Numbered from the stretch's first letter, positions 26,683-36,185 are shown. The stretch is 64,000 nt of DNA from Muribaculaceae bacterium Isolate-037 (Harlan) (GCA_003762615.1 RIAZ01000009.1:62001-126000), one strand, 5' to 3'. Numbers and translations: made by a program. Notes: a model not told the origin generated them from the sequence alone.

Positions 26683-27786
26683 TTAAGTACATGACAAAAA
26701 TTTGAAAACATCGAATTTTGGGGTATAAGTCGGACGCATAAGTATGGTCGAAATCTCTTCCAATCCATATTTGACAAGCGACTTTGCCTTTCTTCCATGT
26801 TTCAGAATCCTTATCGGTTTAATATTTATATCTTTATGTTCACCAACGAGATACGCCCATACAAGAGCCATGCAGACCATCGCGACAAGTCTTGCGATGC
26901 GGTCCATATCACGCATATGGGTATCCTCGATGTTGAAGCCGGAAGATTTCATGGCTCTAAAGGCCGTTTCTATCTCCCATCGTTTTTTGTATGTCAAAAT
27001 CGCCTCCTCGGGCCGATTGAAGCATATGAGAATCTGCAATTCCGGAACACCATCGGAGTTTTTGATCCGGCTGCCGGCAAGATAGACATACTCACCTTTG
27101 TGAAGAAAGAGCGTATGGAAGAATTTCTCCTGACCGACCTTCAAATCATTGAACAGCCACCAGGCTCGGATTCTCTCACCGGTGGAAGGCTTGACAATCC
27201 AGAAGTTCTGACGTATTCGGATGTAATACCGTATGCGACGGCTGTTGAGCCATCCTGTCCATTCCTTTCCGATGAACTCGCGGTCTGCCACAAGGCAGTC
27301 GATGCATTCCGCTCCGAAAAGACGGATAAAACGTTCCATAATTTTCTTGCGTTCTTCCCAGTTGGAGTTGCCACGTTTCGGAAGAAGGCTGAATATCAAA
27401 GGGAAGGCAATCCCTTTATAGGTTATGCCCAACATAAGGATGTTTATATTGAACTCCCCGAACTTCCAGTTGGTCCGGTCCATGCTCAGCACAAGACCGG
27501 TCTTGACAGGAAGCAGCGAGAAAATCATACGGGCTATGATGTCAAGGTCAAGTACATACTTGGCAAAGAATCTTTGGAGCCGTCTGAGGTTGGAATCCTT
27601 GTCTACAGCCGTAGGCATCGCATCAGCCAGTTTGTGGAGGCTGACAGTCTGCACCACACAGAGTGCATGGAGCAGCAACGCCATGAGTTTTATGCGTGCC
27701 AAATTCATACTTTGACCAAAGTGCTCTTGCATAATCGGGAGGATTTGGTTAACTTTGACCGAGTCCTTGAAATTAGTAGTTTTCAT
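26683..27786 (-). CDS. IS4-family DDE transposase
   Basis: 367 residues. The catalytic acids are Asp in SMDRTNW, Asp in VADREFIG and Glu in the family signature YKKRWEIETAFRAMK (Y-2-R-3-E-6-K). An RNase H-like core is interrupted by a beta insertion, as in IS4 members. The stop codon lies in the terminal repeat. It is identical in protein sequence to the copy at 51225, so the insertion events are recent. It cuts and pastes the element. Confidence 0.93.
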   Translation of the reverse strand: MKTTNFKDSVKVNQILPIMQEHFGQSMNLARIKLMALLLHALCVVQTVSLHKLADAMPTAVDKDSNLRRLQRFFAKYVLDLDIIARMIFSLLPVKTGLVLSMDRTNWKFGEFNINILMLGITYKGIAFPLIFSLLPKRGNSNWEERKKIMERFIRLFGAECIDCLVADREFIGKEWTGWLNSRRIRYYIRIRQNFWIVKPSTGERIRAWWLFNDLKVGQEKFFHTLFLHKGEYVYLAGSRIKNSDGVPELQILICFNRPEEAILTYKKRWEIETAFRAMKSSGFNIEDTHMRDMDRIARLVAMVCMALVWAYLVGEHKDINIKPIRILKHGRKAKSLVKYGLEEISTILMRPTYTPKFDVFKFLSCT

Positions 27787-27903
27787 GAGAAAAAGCGTCC
27801 AAACTTTTCCTTTAAATTACTAATTTTCAGGGACTTTTGCAAATTTAATCGACTAAAAATTAAGTGTTTAACAGCATAAATTTAATTTTTGTCATCTACT
27901 AAA
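26683..27903 (-). mobile_element. IS4-like insertion sequence, copy 1 (1221 bp)
   Basis: Terminal inverted repeats of about 20 bp begin TTTAGTAGATGAC (right) and TTAAGTACATGAC (left), with two mismatches. A 9-bp direct repeat GAAGAAAAC flanks the element at 26674-26682 and 27904-27912, so it transposed here as a unit. It matches copy 2 at 51108-52328 in length and encoded protein but is inverted relative to it. Insertion lies 43 bp after the integrase stop. Confidence 0.93.
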
Positions 27904-28306
27904 GAAGAAAACAATAAATCAGTGATATGCTTCGGTGTAGAAATAAGCGCGAGAAAGTGGAAAAATGTGGTAGAGTACCTACAATTCCGGAAATATTACC
28001 CTCAAACACGGCATTTGCCCCATTGTCTTTAAGTTCTGCCACCGTAAGAACCCCTTTGTTGAATCCTTTATCATCAGTGACATAAAGTTTGTCATTCCCA
28101 CTCCACACACAATTAAGACCTCCCTCGGCATTCTCTTCAAATTCTGTACGGGTTGACTGTATTGTCTCTCTGGAAACTGTGACTGTCATGTGAACTGTCT
28201 CGCCGGATTCTGTCGGCTGCATGGAATTTTCGTCAGAGTTACAAGCAGTAAGTGCCATGCCTGCAAAAGCACATGCCAATATTGATTTATAATTCATAAT
28301 ATTCAA
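27899..28306 (-). pseudogene. truncated fimbrillin-like lipoprotein
   Basis: It starts with a lipoprotein signal (ILACAFAGMALTACNSDE) and a fimbrillin-type N-terminal region (TVHMTVTVSRETIQSTRTEF, then CVWSGNDKLYVTDD). Normal fimbrillins are 300-400 residues; here the recognisable part ends near GNISGIVGT and the last 24 residues are unrelated and run into the IS end. Because the integrase gene lies just beyond the IS, the lost 3' part was probably displaced by prophage integration and not by the IS, which has intact target duplications. A remaining 3' part would then lie at the far end of the prophage. Confidence 0.65.
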
Positions 28307-28336
28307 GTGTAAAAAAGTAAATGGTATCAGATGTAA

Positions 28337-28400
28337 AAAACATTCTCCTTAATAGAGGTATCGGGAATCCACCCTCACTTCTATTTAAGGAGAATGTTTT
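28337..28400 (-). terminator. strong terminator after the 615-residue lipoprotein gene
   Basis: A perfect 16-bp stem (AAAACATTCTCCTTAA with its complement at 28385-28400), extended by TAGA/TCTA. On the minus strand the stem is followed by TTTTTT. It ends the lipoprotein transcript and insulates the truncated fimbrillin. Confidence 0.85.
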
Positions 28401-28444
28401 CAGTTGCTTGCAAACTATATCCTGTTTGCTTGGATTATCCCAAA

Positions 28445-30292
28445 TCAGAGATCATCACCACCTACAGGAGGTGCCGGGGTAACTGTCTGCTTGATTGTCC
28501 AGACCGGATAAAGCGTAACGTTAAGTTTATCTTTGGTCATTGTGTAAGATTCTGTATATACTTTAGTTGAAACCTCCTGATAGGCAGTAGAAACCTCACA
28601 CCAACCTTTGAAATCAAAGCCCTCTCTGTCAAAACCATCCTTACCGGGAAGTGTAATCTCAACAGACTCCTCTGTACTCTTCACATTCTTGGATTCCGGA
28701 GCCACACCTGTCATACCCATTTCAGGAATGTCTGACTCAATATCAAATGACAGCACATACTCATATTCCACAACTTTGTCTGTCCAGACGGGATAAAGAG
28801 TCACATCGGGATTCTCCGGGGTCACAGTGATAGGCTGACCGGGCTGATAATCCGGAGTCTCGCCACCTTCAGTCTTTGACCATCCTGCAAATTCCTTACC
28901 TTCCGGTGCTTCCGGTGTAGTCTCCGGGATAGTGAACTCTGCATTCTCTCCCTTCTCAACTTCCTTATCCTGCTTAGATTCGATAGCCGGGATATTGAGA
29001 GTAAGTGTAACCTTCTCCTCTACCGGAGGTTCAGGCTGCTCGGAACCCTGCGGATTGAGCTTGAATACGTAGACGCCGCTCTGTCCGTATGCCACGAAGA
29101 TATAGCCGTTGGCAATGGCGATGAAGTTGGCGGAATGACCCTCCGTGCCTGCCTCGGTTGTGCCTGCGTTGCCGGCATTGTCATACTCCTTTACCTCGTA
29201 GGCAAACAGTTCGAGATTACCGGACTCTTTCTTCTCATATACGCGGAGACCGGCACCGGTGGCTGCATATACGTACTGGTCATCGGCATATACGGCTGTA
29301 GTGTAAGTCTCATTTGACCATGCCGCTGTGCCGGAACCTACAGCGTAGGAACGGAGACCGTTATGACCGGCTGCCACGTAGACGTAGCCGCCGCTGACTG
29401 CCATAGTGTGCTTGCCATAATGCTTCGCGCCGTCACCCTCCACTGTTGTCCATTCCCCGGTGGTGGGATTATAAGACTCAGCAGATTTCTCATTAGATAC
29501 GAGCGCGGCATCAAGTGCGACACCCTGACCGCCTGCCACAGGAAGGAGCTCCGCTGCAGCGTCATCTGTACGGAGGATATAACCGCCGTCAATATATTTG
29601 CCACCGAAGTCGATAGCCTCAGCTACGATTACAGTCGGTTCTGTCTCAGCCGTGAATGCTGACGGGAAACGGACAGCAGCACCGCTATAGCCTGACACTG
29701 CCACGATGTCGGCACCATCGGCAGCCACTGCATTGGCTGAAGATCCGGGAATATTGATATATTCCAACTCTCCGGCTCCGATAGGAAGACGACCTACCAC
29801 TGCGCCGTTCTTTGAGCTGGTGGATGCAAGATAGAGGTTGGAGGCGTTTACGATAACGTGGTTGAATTTAAGCTCTTCATTGACCATGATGTTGGCAAAA
29901 GCCCATTGGTCGCTTTCAGCTACGGGGATGTTGATCTCATCAATCGCGCCGCCCCATGCGGTGGCAGCCGTGGTAGCCTGATGATTGGAATGCCATGTGA
30001 TATAGGCCTTACCTCCATCTACGGCAATGGCAGTGGCAGACCAATTCTTTTGGGCGGCATCCGAGGTTTCAACAGGGGCAATCTTTGCCACGAGCTGAAG
30101 GCGTTCGGCTTTCGGTCCACGGGTTGGGTTATTCACAGTGATACGTCCTGCCTGAGATGCTACATCAAGCGACTTGAGCAATACAGTGTTCTGCTTTTCC
30201 GGCATATTCGGATTGCCGGGGAGATCTTCGTTAGAGCAAGCCCCAAGCACCAATGCGGATAATGCTACCGGTAGAAAATAATGTTTATTCAT
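28445..30292 (-). CDS. surface lipoprotein with propeller-like repeats and two InlB-type beta repeats
   Basis: 615 residues. A lipoprotein signal ends LSALVLGACSNED. Residues 80-420 contain recurring strands of the type GGYVYVAAGHNGLRSYAV and GYIFVAYGQSGVYVF, suggesting a beta-propeller. The C-terminus has two Listeria-Bacteroides type repeats (EFAGWSKTEGG...VTLYPVWT and DFKGWCEVS...VTLYPVWT), known from surface proteins. It is probably exposed on the outer membrane. The substrate is unknown. Not linked to a SusC/SusD pair here. It is followed by a strong terminator. Confidence 0.75.
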   Translation of the reverse strand: MNKHYFLPVALSALVLGACSNEDLPGNPNMPEKQNTVLLKSLDVASQAGRITVNNPTRGPKAERLQLVAKIAPVETSDAAQKNWSATAIAVDGGKAYITWHSNHQATTAATAWGGAIDEINIPVAESDQWAFANIMVNEELKFNHVIVNASNLYLASTSSKNGAVVGRLPIGAGELEYINIPGSSANAVAADGADIVAVSGYSGAAVRFPSAFTAETEPTVIVAEAIDFGGKYIDGGYILRTDDAAAELLPVAGGQGVALDAALVSNEKSAESYNPTTGEWTTVEGDGAKHYGKHTMAVSGGYVYVAAGHNGLRSYAVGSGTAAWSNETYTTAVYADDQYVYAATGAGLRVYEKKESGNLELFAYEVKEYDNAGNAGTTEAGTEGHSANFIAIANGYIFVAYGQSGVYVFKLNPQGSEQPEPPVEEKVTLTLNIPAIESKQDKEVEKGENAEFTIPETTPEAPEGKEFAGWSKTEGGETPDYQPGQPITVTPENPDVTLYPVWTDKVVEYEYVLSFDIESDIPEMGMTGVAPESKNVKSTEESVEITLPGKDGFDREGFDFKGWCEVSTAYQEVSTKVYTESYTMTKDKLNVTLYPVWTIKQTVTPAPPVGGDDL

Positions 30293-30468
30293 ACGTTATA
30301 TAATTTGTTGTGTTGTTTTATCAATTCTCTGCAATGGAATATTTTACAATTGCTTTACCTTTCACGGTTATCCTTGATGTAGGCATAAACGGCAACGTCC
30401 CGCAACCTAATGATTGCAGGATATATCTAATAATAAACTAAATTGCTGATTATAAGCGCATTATAATC

Positions 30469-30477
30469 GGGGGGGGG
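30469..30477. repeat. G9 homopolymer in the leader upstream of the lipoprotein gene
   Basis: Nine G residues in the 552-bp gap between divergent genes at 30292 and 30845. The tract lies 177 bp upstream of the minus-strand start codon and inside the predicted leader of that gene. Such tracts can vary in length by slippage. The rest of the gap is AT-rich and holds the promoter at 30686-30716; I see no gene in it. Confidence 0.6.
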
Positions 30478-30685
30478 TATTTTTCAAAACCTCCTTTTTC
30501 CCAATCAATCTGGCGAATGAGTCAGTATGTAAGGCAGATATTATCATAACGCCGGTTCTTACAGTACGGTAAACGTGTAAATTAAAGGTTGTAGATCTCT
30601 TTTTTTACGTAAGCAAATGAGTGACACGTGAGAATCATAACCCTTTCAGGCGTATGTCTCAAAAAAAGATATCTTTTCTCTGCGC

Positions 30686-30716
30686 CAAAGTTAATTAAAA
30701 TTTTTCACAATCCAAT
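30686..30716 (-). promoter_or_regulatory. candidate promoter for the 615-residue lipoprotein gene
   Basis: On the minus strand ATTG (30716-30713), 19 bases, then TAACTTTG (30693-30686). It fits the Bacteroidetes consensus. The start would be near 30679, leaving an unusually long leader of nearly 390 nt to the ATG at 30292. Confidence 0.45.
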
Positions 30717-30844
30717 GTTTTTATAAACAAAATTTATTTTTTAGATAAAAAAATTTTTTAGATTGACATTTATCCCCTTTTTTAACTTAACTTTCAATAA
30801 AAAATCAAGTATAAACCATTAAAAGGGAAAGGTGTTATTAATGT

Positions 30845-31798
30845 ATGATTCTACGTTTACACCGACGCTTATCTCTTTTGCCCATATTGCTTTTGGCTCT
30901 CACAGGTTGCACTCAGAGATTCTTCGCCCTCTCAGAACAGGAGGGCGACGTGGTAAATGTGCGTTTTTTCTGGGATAATGCCATTAATGCCGATCCTGAA
31001 GGGATGACCCTGCTGTTCTATTCCTCGGATAAGGGGGGTGGTATATGGAGATTTGATATCGCGGGAAGAGATGGAGGTCAGATAGAATTGCCTTTCGGAC
31101 ATTACAGGATGCTTGCCGTCAACAATGACATTGCCGGGATAATACTTTCCGGACAGGATCAGGAATCTTCCGTGATGCTATCCACGACCGAGCGTGCCGA
31201 CCATGTCGCAATCATGTGTCCCGGTATGTCTTACGGTTGCCGTATGAAGGATGTGACGGTATCACCATGCGGCGTCGGATACACGGGGGAAGATAACGAT
31301 GTCAAAGAATGCGGAGCCTCTGTCATAAAATGCTATCCCGACACCCTGTCTACAATATATCATCTTATTATCAATGACGTGGAGGGGATGGAGTATCTGC
31401 GCAGTGCGAAGGCATACGTGGAGGGTCCCGCCAAAGGGATGAACCTCTCTTCACTGACGCCTGTCGCGCCATCGCTGTCAATGCCTTGCACAATGACAAC
31501 CGACCTGATAGGCGGCACGCTTGACGGCACCACCTGCGGATTTCCTTTGCCTGATGATACGACGGAATATGGAGTGACCCTCAACGTCACGTCAAAATCC
31601 GGCAAATCGTATTCAAAGAAATTCACCGCATCCGATTTGACGGTCAACACTTTCTCTATCCACTGCGTTTATATTACAATAAGCGGACTCTCGATTCCGT
31701 CGGAACCGGGACCTACTCCTCCCGATAAAGACGATGATGTAGGCATTGACGTGGATGTAGACGGCTGGAACGTGATAGAGATTGACCTTTCCACCTGA
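30845..31798 (+). CDS. DUF5119-type fimbrial-associated lipoprotein
   Basis: 317 residues. A lipoprotein signal ends LLALTGCTQR. The DUF5119 pattern follows: VNVRFFWDNAINADPEGMTL, IWRFDIAGRDGGQIELPFG and YRMLAVNND. DUF5119 proteins are encoded beside fimbrillins and are thought to be part of Mfa/Fim-type surface fibres. The C-terminus is acidic with a DDDVGIDVDVDG stretch. The fimbrillin gene lies 52 bp downstream in the same direction, so this is likely the start of a two-gene unit. Confidence 0.8.
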   Translation: MILRLHRRLSLLPILLLALTGCTQRFFALSEQEGDVVNVRFFWDNAINADPEGMTLLFYSSDKGGGIWRFDIAGRDGGQIELPFGHYRMLAVNNDIAGIILSGQDQESSVMLSTTERADHVAIMCPGMSYGCRMKDVTVSPCGVGYTGEDNDVKECGASVIKCYPDTLSTIYHLIINDVEGMEYLRSAKAYVEGPAKGMNLSSLTPVAPSLSMPCTMTTDLIGGTLDGTTCGFPLPDDTTEYGVTLNVTSKSGKSYSKKFTASDLTVNTFSIHCVYITISGLSIPSEPGPTPPDKDDDVGIDVDVDGWNVIEIDLST

Positions 31799-31850
31799 CT
31801 ATGGAATATATCCGCAAATATAAGAATTTATAATCTTAATACATATATAT

Positions 31851-32942
31851 ATGAAAAAGACAACATTGATTTCATCAGCCCTGATCATCGCCTCCGGTGC
31901 GACTCTTCTGTCGGCTTGTTCAAATGATGAGACTAACGATCCGATAGAACCGTCATCTGGCAACCGTATACGATTTGCCGCATCTACCGAACTCACCCGC
32001 AGCGGGGATATCACGACAAACAATCTGAATTCATTCAACGTCTATGCTTATACCGGGAACGCCACCGCCCCAAAGATATTCATGGATAACGTGCTTGTCA
32101 GCAAGACTGCCTCCAACGTATGGACATATTCTCCGGTAAAGTATTGGCCTGCAAAGGAGACGGTCGATTTCTATGCTTTCGCACCCACCTCTTGGGTAGG
32201 TGCGACAGGACCGCTTGCACCAGTGGAATACGTTGACCAGGGGGGCGTGGAGGATATCGTGTATGCCGTAAGTCCCAATCTTTCGGGGAATACGGGAAGT
32301 GCAAATCCTCAGGTGATATTCAACTTCCGACATGCCCTGTCAAAAGTGACGGTCAAGCTGAGCTCTACCAATACGAGTCTGGCAGTAAGGGTGACAAATG
32401 TAGCCATGTCAAATATTACCACGAAAGGTAATTTCCACTTCCCCGGAGAATCCACCGCCACGGAATCTTCTGATCTCAACACCGGACACTGGACTGACCA
32501 GAATACCCCCTCGACATATATATACCACATGTCGCAGAGTCATGATGACGTAATCCTGCTCACCACTACGCCGAACGACCTCAGCAGCTCCGACCTTGCC
32601 TTGGGAGGGCCGAAATATCTGATCCCGCAGCCTTTGACATGGAGAAGCAGCGGCATGGGCAACGACACCTACCTCGCGGTGATGTGCTCCGTATACGATG
32701 CCACCACGGGCGACAAGCTCTGGCCTAACGCCAACACCCCAAAAGAGAACATCGTGGAAGGTAGCACATACGGCGACGGCCTGCTGAAATTCCCACTCTC
32801 CACAAGTTCATTCTCCGAGTGGAAACCCGGCTATCAGTATATCTACAACGTGGTCATCAACTCCAATGAAGAGATGGGGTCCATCGATTTCGGCACCCCG
32901 ACCGTCGACACCTACGTCAACATCACCACCAATTACCAGTAA
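31851..32942 (+). CDS. fimbrillin family lipoprotein
   Basis: 363 residues with signal LLSACSNDE and the fimbrillin pattern RIRFAASTELTRSGDI, FNVYAYTGN, WTYSPVKYWPAKETVDFYAF. These proteins are exported by the lipoprotein route, cleaved by a gingipain-like protease and polymerised into fibres; I see no protease gene here. It forms a unit with the DUF5119 gene. It ends four bases before the convergent nadK gene, without an obvious terminator. Confidence 0.88.
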   Translation: MKKTTLISSALIIASGATLLSACSNDETNDPIEPSSGNRIRFAASTELTRSGDITTNNLNSFNVYAYTGNATAPKIFMDNVLVSKTASNVWTYSPVKYWPAKETVDFYAFAPTSWVGATGPLAPVEYVDQGGVEDIVYAVSPNLSGNTGSANPQVIFNFRHALSKVTVKLSSTNTSLAVRVTNVAMSNITTKGNFHFPGESTATESSDLNTGHWTDQNTPSTYIYHMSQSHDDVILLTTTPNDLSSSDLALGGPKYLIPQPLTWRSSGMGNDTYLAVMCSVYDATTGDKLWPNANTPKENIVEGSTYGDGLLKFPLSTSSFSEWKPGYQYIYNVVINSNEEMGSIDFGTPTVDTYVNITTNYQ

Positions 32943-32946
32943 ATTT

Positions 32947-33825
32947 TTAAAATGCGCTCGCACTCCAGAGCAGCTTATCGCGCAGAATCGTCGCAAACGT
33001 CGAATCCTTCCGTCTGACGAGCCGCGTCACAAAACCCGCGCGTTTCACCCATATCTTCTCCCCTTCCGGCATCAGATACGAGCAATCGTCAAGACTCAGC
33101 CGGAACCGTCCCGTGCGGCTCTCTACCGTCAGTTCCAGTTCCGAACCGCCCCCGACCACGAGAGGACGTACCGTCAGCGTGTGAGGCGCGACAGGCGACA
33201 GCGTGATGCAATCGATTGTAGGCTCCAATATCGGCCCCCCCGCAGAGAGATTATAACCGGTGCTCCCCGTGGGGGTCGATACTATCAACCCGTCGCAGCG
33301 GTAAGTGGCGAGATAACTGCCGTTGATCTCCGTGTTGACGGAAATCATCGATGATGACTCCTCTTTCATCAGAGCCACCTCATTGAGGGCATAATGCCAG
33401 CAACCATCCGGGAAAGCAGAACTCTGCACCCAGAGAAGCATCCGGCGCTCCACGATGACATCGCCACGGCATATCGCCCCTATCATCTCCCCCACCTCCT
33501 CAAGCCGGCAACTTGCCAGGAATCCGAGATGACCCGTGTTGACACCAAGAATCGGGATCTCCCGCTTACCTACCCAACGTGCGGCGCGCAGGAACGTGCC
33601 GTCGCCGCCGATGCTTATGACCAGCCCCGTCCCTTCCGGAATATCCTCCACCACCTCTGCCCCGTGCATGTCTATGCCATGCGCAGCAAGATAGCCGGCG
33701 ATCTTAGTATGGACCGCCACTTTAAAACCGATACCCTCAAAATGCGCGAAAAGCCCGGCAAGCTCCTTCAGATAGGGATCTTGCCTGCGGCTTCCGAATA
33801 TTGCTACTTTATTTGTCAGTTCCAT
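32947..33825 (-). CDS. nadK: NAD kinase
   Basis: 292 residues. The catalytic GGDG motif appears as SIGGDGTFLRAAR, followed by LGVNTGHLGFLA, DGLIVSTPTGSTGYNLSAGG and the C-terminal beta domain. It phosphorylates NAD+ to NADP+ in the cytosol. Length and motif order are normal. It is followed (in transcription) by nothing on this strand and preceded by the CBS-domain gene 45 bp upstream, which is a common Bacteroidales pairing. Confidence 0.96.
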   Translation of the reverse strand: MELTNKVAIFGSRRQDPYLKELAGLFAHFEGIGFKVAVHTKIAGYLAAHGIDMHGAEVVEDIPEGTGLVISIGGDGTFLRAARWVGKREIPILGVNTGHLGFLASCRLEEVGEMIGAICRGDVIVERRMLLWVQSSAFPDGCWHYALNEVALMKEESSSMISVNTEINGSYLATYRCDGLIVSTPTGSTGYNLSAGGPILEPTIDCITLSPVAPHTLTVRPLVVGGGSELELTVESRTGRFRLSLDDCSYLMPEGEKIWVKRAGFVTRLVRRKDSTFATILRDKLLWSASAF

Positions 33826-33870
33826 TATATTATGTCAATACGTCCCGACCCTGCACGGATCGGTGCGCAA

Positions 33871-34380
33871 TCATACGTTAAGCAACGCCTGAAGTGCCAT
33901 AAGCCGCTCCGTCGCTATCGCGGCATCACGTACGCCGTCGGAAGAGCCGTGTGCCTCAAGCACCTTGAAGTCATAACGCTCCAGACTCCTCACGGCTGCC
34001 GACGGATCGGAATGACGCAAGCGAAGCGTGACGCGGATGTGCCCGTCTGCCGACGGCGAGGAGAACAGGTCGACCAGATGCGCGTCGCTATCCTCCACGG
34101 CATGCGCCAGCTGGCTCGCGCTGTAGTCCTCCGGACGGCATTCCACAGTGACCTCACTGCAATCGTCGCGTGCCGCTATCATCCTTGCCAGACCCTCAAG
34201 CATCGAGGTCTGGTCTACTACTCCGAGTGTTGTTTCCCCGTCGCTGACTCCCACCTCTCGTCCGGGAGCATCAAGCAGACGTGGCAACAATTCCAATAGC
34301 GGCATATCTGCCTCGACTATCCTGCCTGGCATACGGTCCGCTACTGTCTTTCCGGGTGATAATATCTCTTTTGCTGTCAT
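33871..34380 (-). CDS. CBS-domain protein
   Basis: 169 residues. A CBS pair-like fold covers the first 65 residues (VADRMPGRIVEADMPLLELL, EVGVSDGETTLGVVDQTSML); the C-terminus is ACT-like (HIRVTLRLRHSDPSAAVRSL). CBS domains bind adenine nucleotides and regulate partners; the partner is unknown. Its place between pdxJ (divergent) and nadK (same strand) is conserved-looking and suggests cofactor metabolism. A minus-strand TAACTTTG at 34565-34572 may be its -7 box. Confidence 0.7.
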   Translation of the reverse strand: MTAKEILSPGKTVADRMPGRIVEADMPLLELLPRLLDAPGREVGVSDGETTLGVVDQTSMLEGLARMIAARDDCSEVTVECRPEDYSASQLAHAVEDSDAHLVDLFSSPSADGHIRVTLRLRHSDPSAAVRSLERYDFKVLEAHGSSDGVRDAAIATERLMALQALLNV

Positions 34381-34449
34381 ATTTGTCTGCTCCTTACTAT
34401 TTTTAACTATTACTTACTAATTAAAAAACGTCATCCGTGCGTTTTTTTC

Positions 34450-34480
34450 TTTGTCTCAACGTCCTTTTTTTATATTTTTG
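34450..34480 (+). promoter_or_regulatory. promoter of pdxJ
   Basis: TTTG at 34450-34453, 19 bases, then TATTTTTG at 34473-34480 match the Bacteroidetes consensus exactly. The start near 34487 gives a leader of about 187 nt. I looked for a riboswitch in that leader and could not assign one. Confidence 0.65.
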
Positions 34481-34673
34481 CAGTTTAATCACGGAAGACC
34501 GAACTTTCACGCCCCGAAAAGGGTTGAAAATAGGGAATCCATGCGGAAAACGCTGCTGATGGTTCAAAGTTACAAATTTTGTGCCGAATTTCATAACATG
34601 ACACAAAAATTTAGCAATCAAACCGCCGCAGCCGTGTTTCCCACAGTTCTATATTATAAACAATTATCTGACA

Positions 34674-35384
34674 ATGACCCGATTAAGCGTAAACATCAAT
34701 AAAGTCGCCACTCTGCGCAACGCGCGGGGGGAGAACGTGCCGGATGTAGTGAAATTTGCCATTGACTGCGAACGATTTGGCGCACAGGGCATCACCGTAC
34801 ATCCGCGTCCCGACGAACGCCACATCACACGCGCCGACGTGAGAGCCCTCCGTCCCGTGGTGACCACCGAATTCAACATCGAGGGCTACCCCGCCCCCGA
34901 ATTCATGGATCTCGTCATCGAAGTTCGCCCCGACCAGGTGACACTCGTGCCCGACTCACCCTCCGCCGTAACATCAAACGCCGGATGGGACGTCATCGCC
35001 AACGAGGCTTTCCTGCGAGGGATATGTGCCCGACTACGCGAAGCCGGAATACGCTCATCAATATTCGTTGACGCCGACCCTGACCAGGTGAGGAAAGCAG
35101 CCGAAGTGGGAGCCGACCGCGTGGAGCTTTATACCAAGCCATACGCCGACAACTACGCCACCGACCCTGCCGCAGCCGTAGCCCCCTTCGTCAAAGCATC
35201 GCAGACAGCCCTCGAGATCGGCATCGGACTCAACGCCGGACACGACCTCAACCTCGACAACCTCGCCTACTTCCACGCCTCCCTCCCCCTCCTCGATGAA
35301 GTAAGCATCGGGCACGCCCTCATCTCCGACGCCCTCTACCTCGGCATCTCCGAGACCATCCGCCGCTACCGCGCCTGCCTCTAA
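34674..35384 (+). CDS. pdxJ: pyridoxine 5'-phosphate synthase
   Basis: 236 residues, a TIM barrel with typical segments [56 protein letters not shown] and [14 protein letters not shown]. It condenses 1-deoxyxylulose 5-phosphate with 3-amino-1-hydroxyacetone phosphate to make pyridoxine phosphate. The length is normal. The ExbB-like gene follows 177 bp later. Confidence 0.96.
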   Translation: MTRLSVNINKVATLRNARGENVPDVVKFAIDCERFGAQGITVHPRPDERHITRADVRALRPVVTTEFNIEGYPAPEFMDLVIEVRPDQVTLVPDSPSAVTSNAGWDVIANEAFLRGICARLREAGIRSSIFVDADPDQVRKAAEVGADRVELYTKPYADNYATDPAAAVAPFVKASQTALEIGIGLNAGHDLNLDNLAYFHASLPLLDEVSIGHALISDALYLGISETIRRYRACL

Positions 35385-35396
35385 TCAAAAGCCGAA

Positions 35397-35498
35397 GCTG
35401 CGAAGCAAAGAAGCCAGGCAGCGAAGCAAAGAAGCGAAGCAAAGAAGGCAGGCAGTGCGCAGCCGTTTTGATCCAGGTGTGAGCGCGAAGCGCGAAAA
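35397..35498. repeat. tandem GAAGC-type repeat and one copy of a dispersed 41-bp repeat
   Basis: The gap between pdxJ and the ExbB-like gene has three copies of GCGAAGCAAAGAAG-like units (35397-35447) and then a segment (35457-35498) that recurs inverted at 57582-57622 with about 38 of 41 matches. Shared core: GAGCGCGAAGCGCG. No gene is visible in the gap. Confidence 0.6.
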
Positions 35499-35561
35499 TC
35501 CCGCGAAAAAATCCCAAAGCAAATCCCAAAGCAAAAAGAAACAAAAAAACAACATAACCAA

Positions 35562-36185
35562 ATGAACACCCTCTCATTCTGGTCGCTCGTCATGGACGGC
35601 GGCTACATCATGATCCCTCTTGCTGTGCTCCTTATAGTCAGCATATACATATTCATCGAGCGATGCTTCGCCCTCATGCGCGCATCACGCAACGACGAGA
35701 CCTTCATGAAGCGCATACGCGACTACATCATGGAAGGCGACATCGAAAACGCCGTCAACCTCTGCAAACGCACCGATACACCCTACGCCCGGCTCATCCT
35801 CAAAGGCGTGAACCGCATCGGACGCCCCATGAACGACGTGCTCGTAGCAATCGAAAACACCGGCAACATTGAAGTGACCAACCTCACAAAAGGCTTCACA
35901 TGGCTCTCCACAACAGCCGCCGGAGCCCCCATGCTCGGATTCCTCGGCACCGTGACCGGTATGATCGAAGCCTTCTTCGCACTCGCCAACGCCGGAACAT
36001 CCGCCAACATCACCGTCCTCTCCTCCGGCATCTACCAGGCCCTCGTCACTACCGTAGCCGGTCTCGTCGTCGGTATCGCCGCCCTCTTCGCCTACAACTT
36101 CCTCGTGTCGCGCGTAAACCGCATCATGAACTCCCTTGAGGCAAAGACCATGGAATTCATGGACCTCCTCAACGAGCCGTCATGA
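35562..36185 (+). CDS. exbB: ExbB/TolQ-type proton channel
   Basis: 207 residues with three membrane segments: IMIPLAVLLIVSIYIFIE near the start, and the conserved pair at 115-190 (GAPMLGFLGTVTGMIEAF, then ALVTTVAGLVVGIAALFAYN). The G-x-x-x-T-x-x-G pattern is typical of MotA/TolQ/ExbB. With ExbD it uses the proton gradient to energise TonB. It is first of three co-directional genes. Confidence 0.9.
   Translation: MNTLSFWSLVMDGGYIMIPLAVLLIVSIYIFIERCFALMRASRNDETFMKRIRDYIMEGDIENAVNLCKRTDTPYARLILKGVNRIGRPMNDVLVAIENTGNIEVTNLTKGFTWLSTTAAGAPMLGFLGTVTGMIEAFFALANAGTSANITVLSSGIYQALVTTVAGLVVGIAALFAYNFLVSRVNRIMNSLEAKTMEFMDLLNEPS

Noticed and set aside
26797-27879. 360-codon plus-strand ORF opposite the transposase (and its twin at 51132-52214)
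   Set aside because: It mirrors the DDE transposase frame, has no start signals, and only repeats because the IS is duplicated.
27899-28306. Truncation of the fimbrillin by the IS itself
   Set aside because: The 9-bp target repeats on both sides show simple insertion, and no fimbrillin continuation lies beyond the IS; the integrase gene does.
33394-34299. 301-codon plus-strand ORF across nadK and the CBS gene
   Set aside because: Antisense to two recognisable genes; Arg/His/Pro-rich shadow.
34487-34673. Possible cobalamin-like riboswitch in the pdxJ leader (GGGAATCC-like string)
   Set aside because: The B12 box and other conserved segments are missing.
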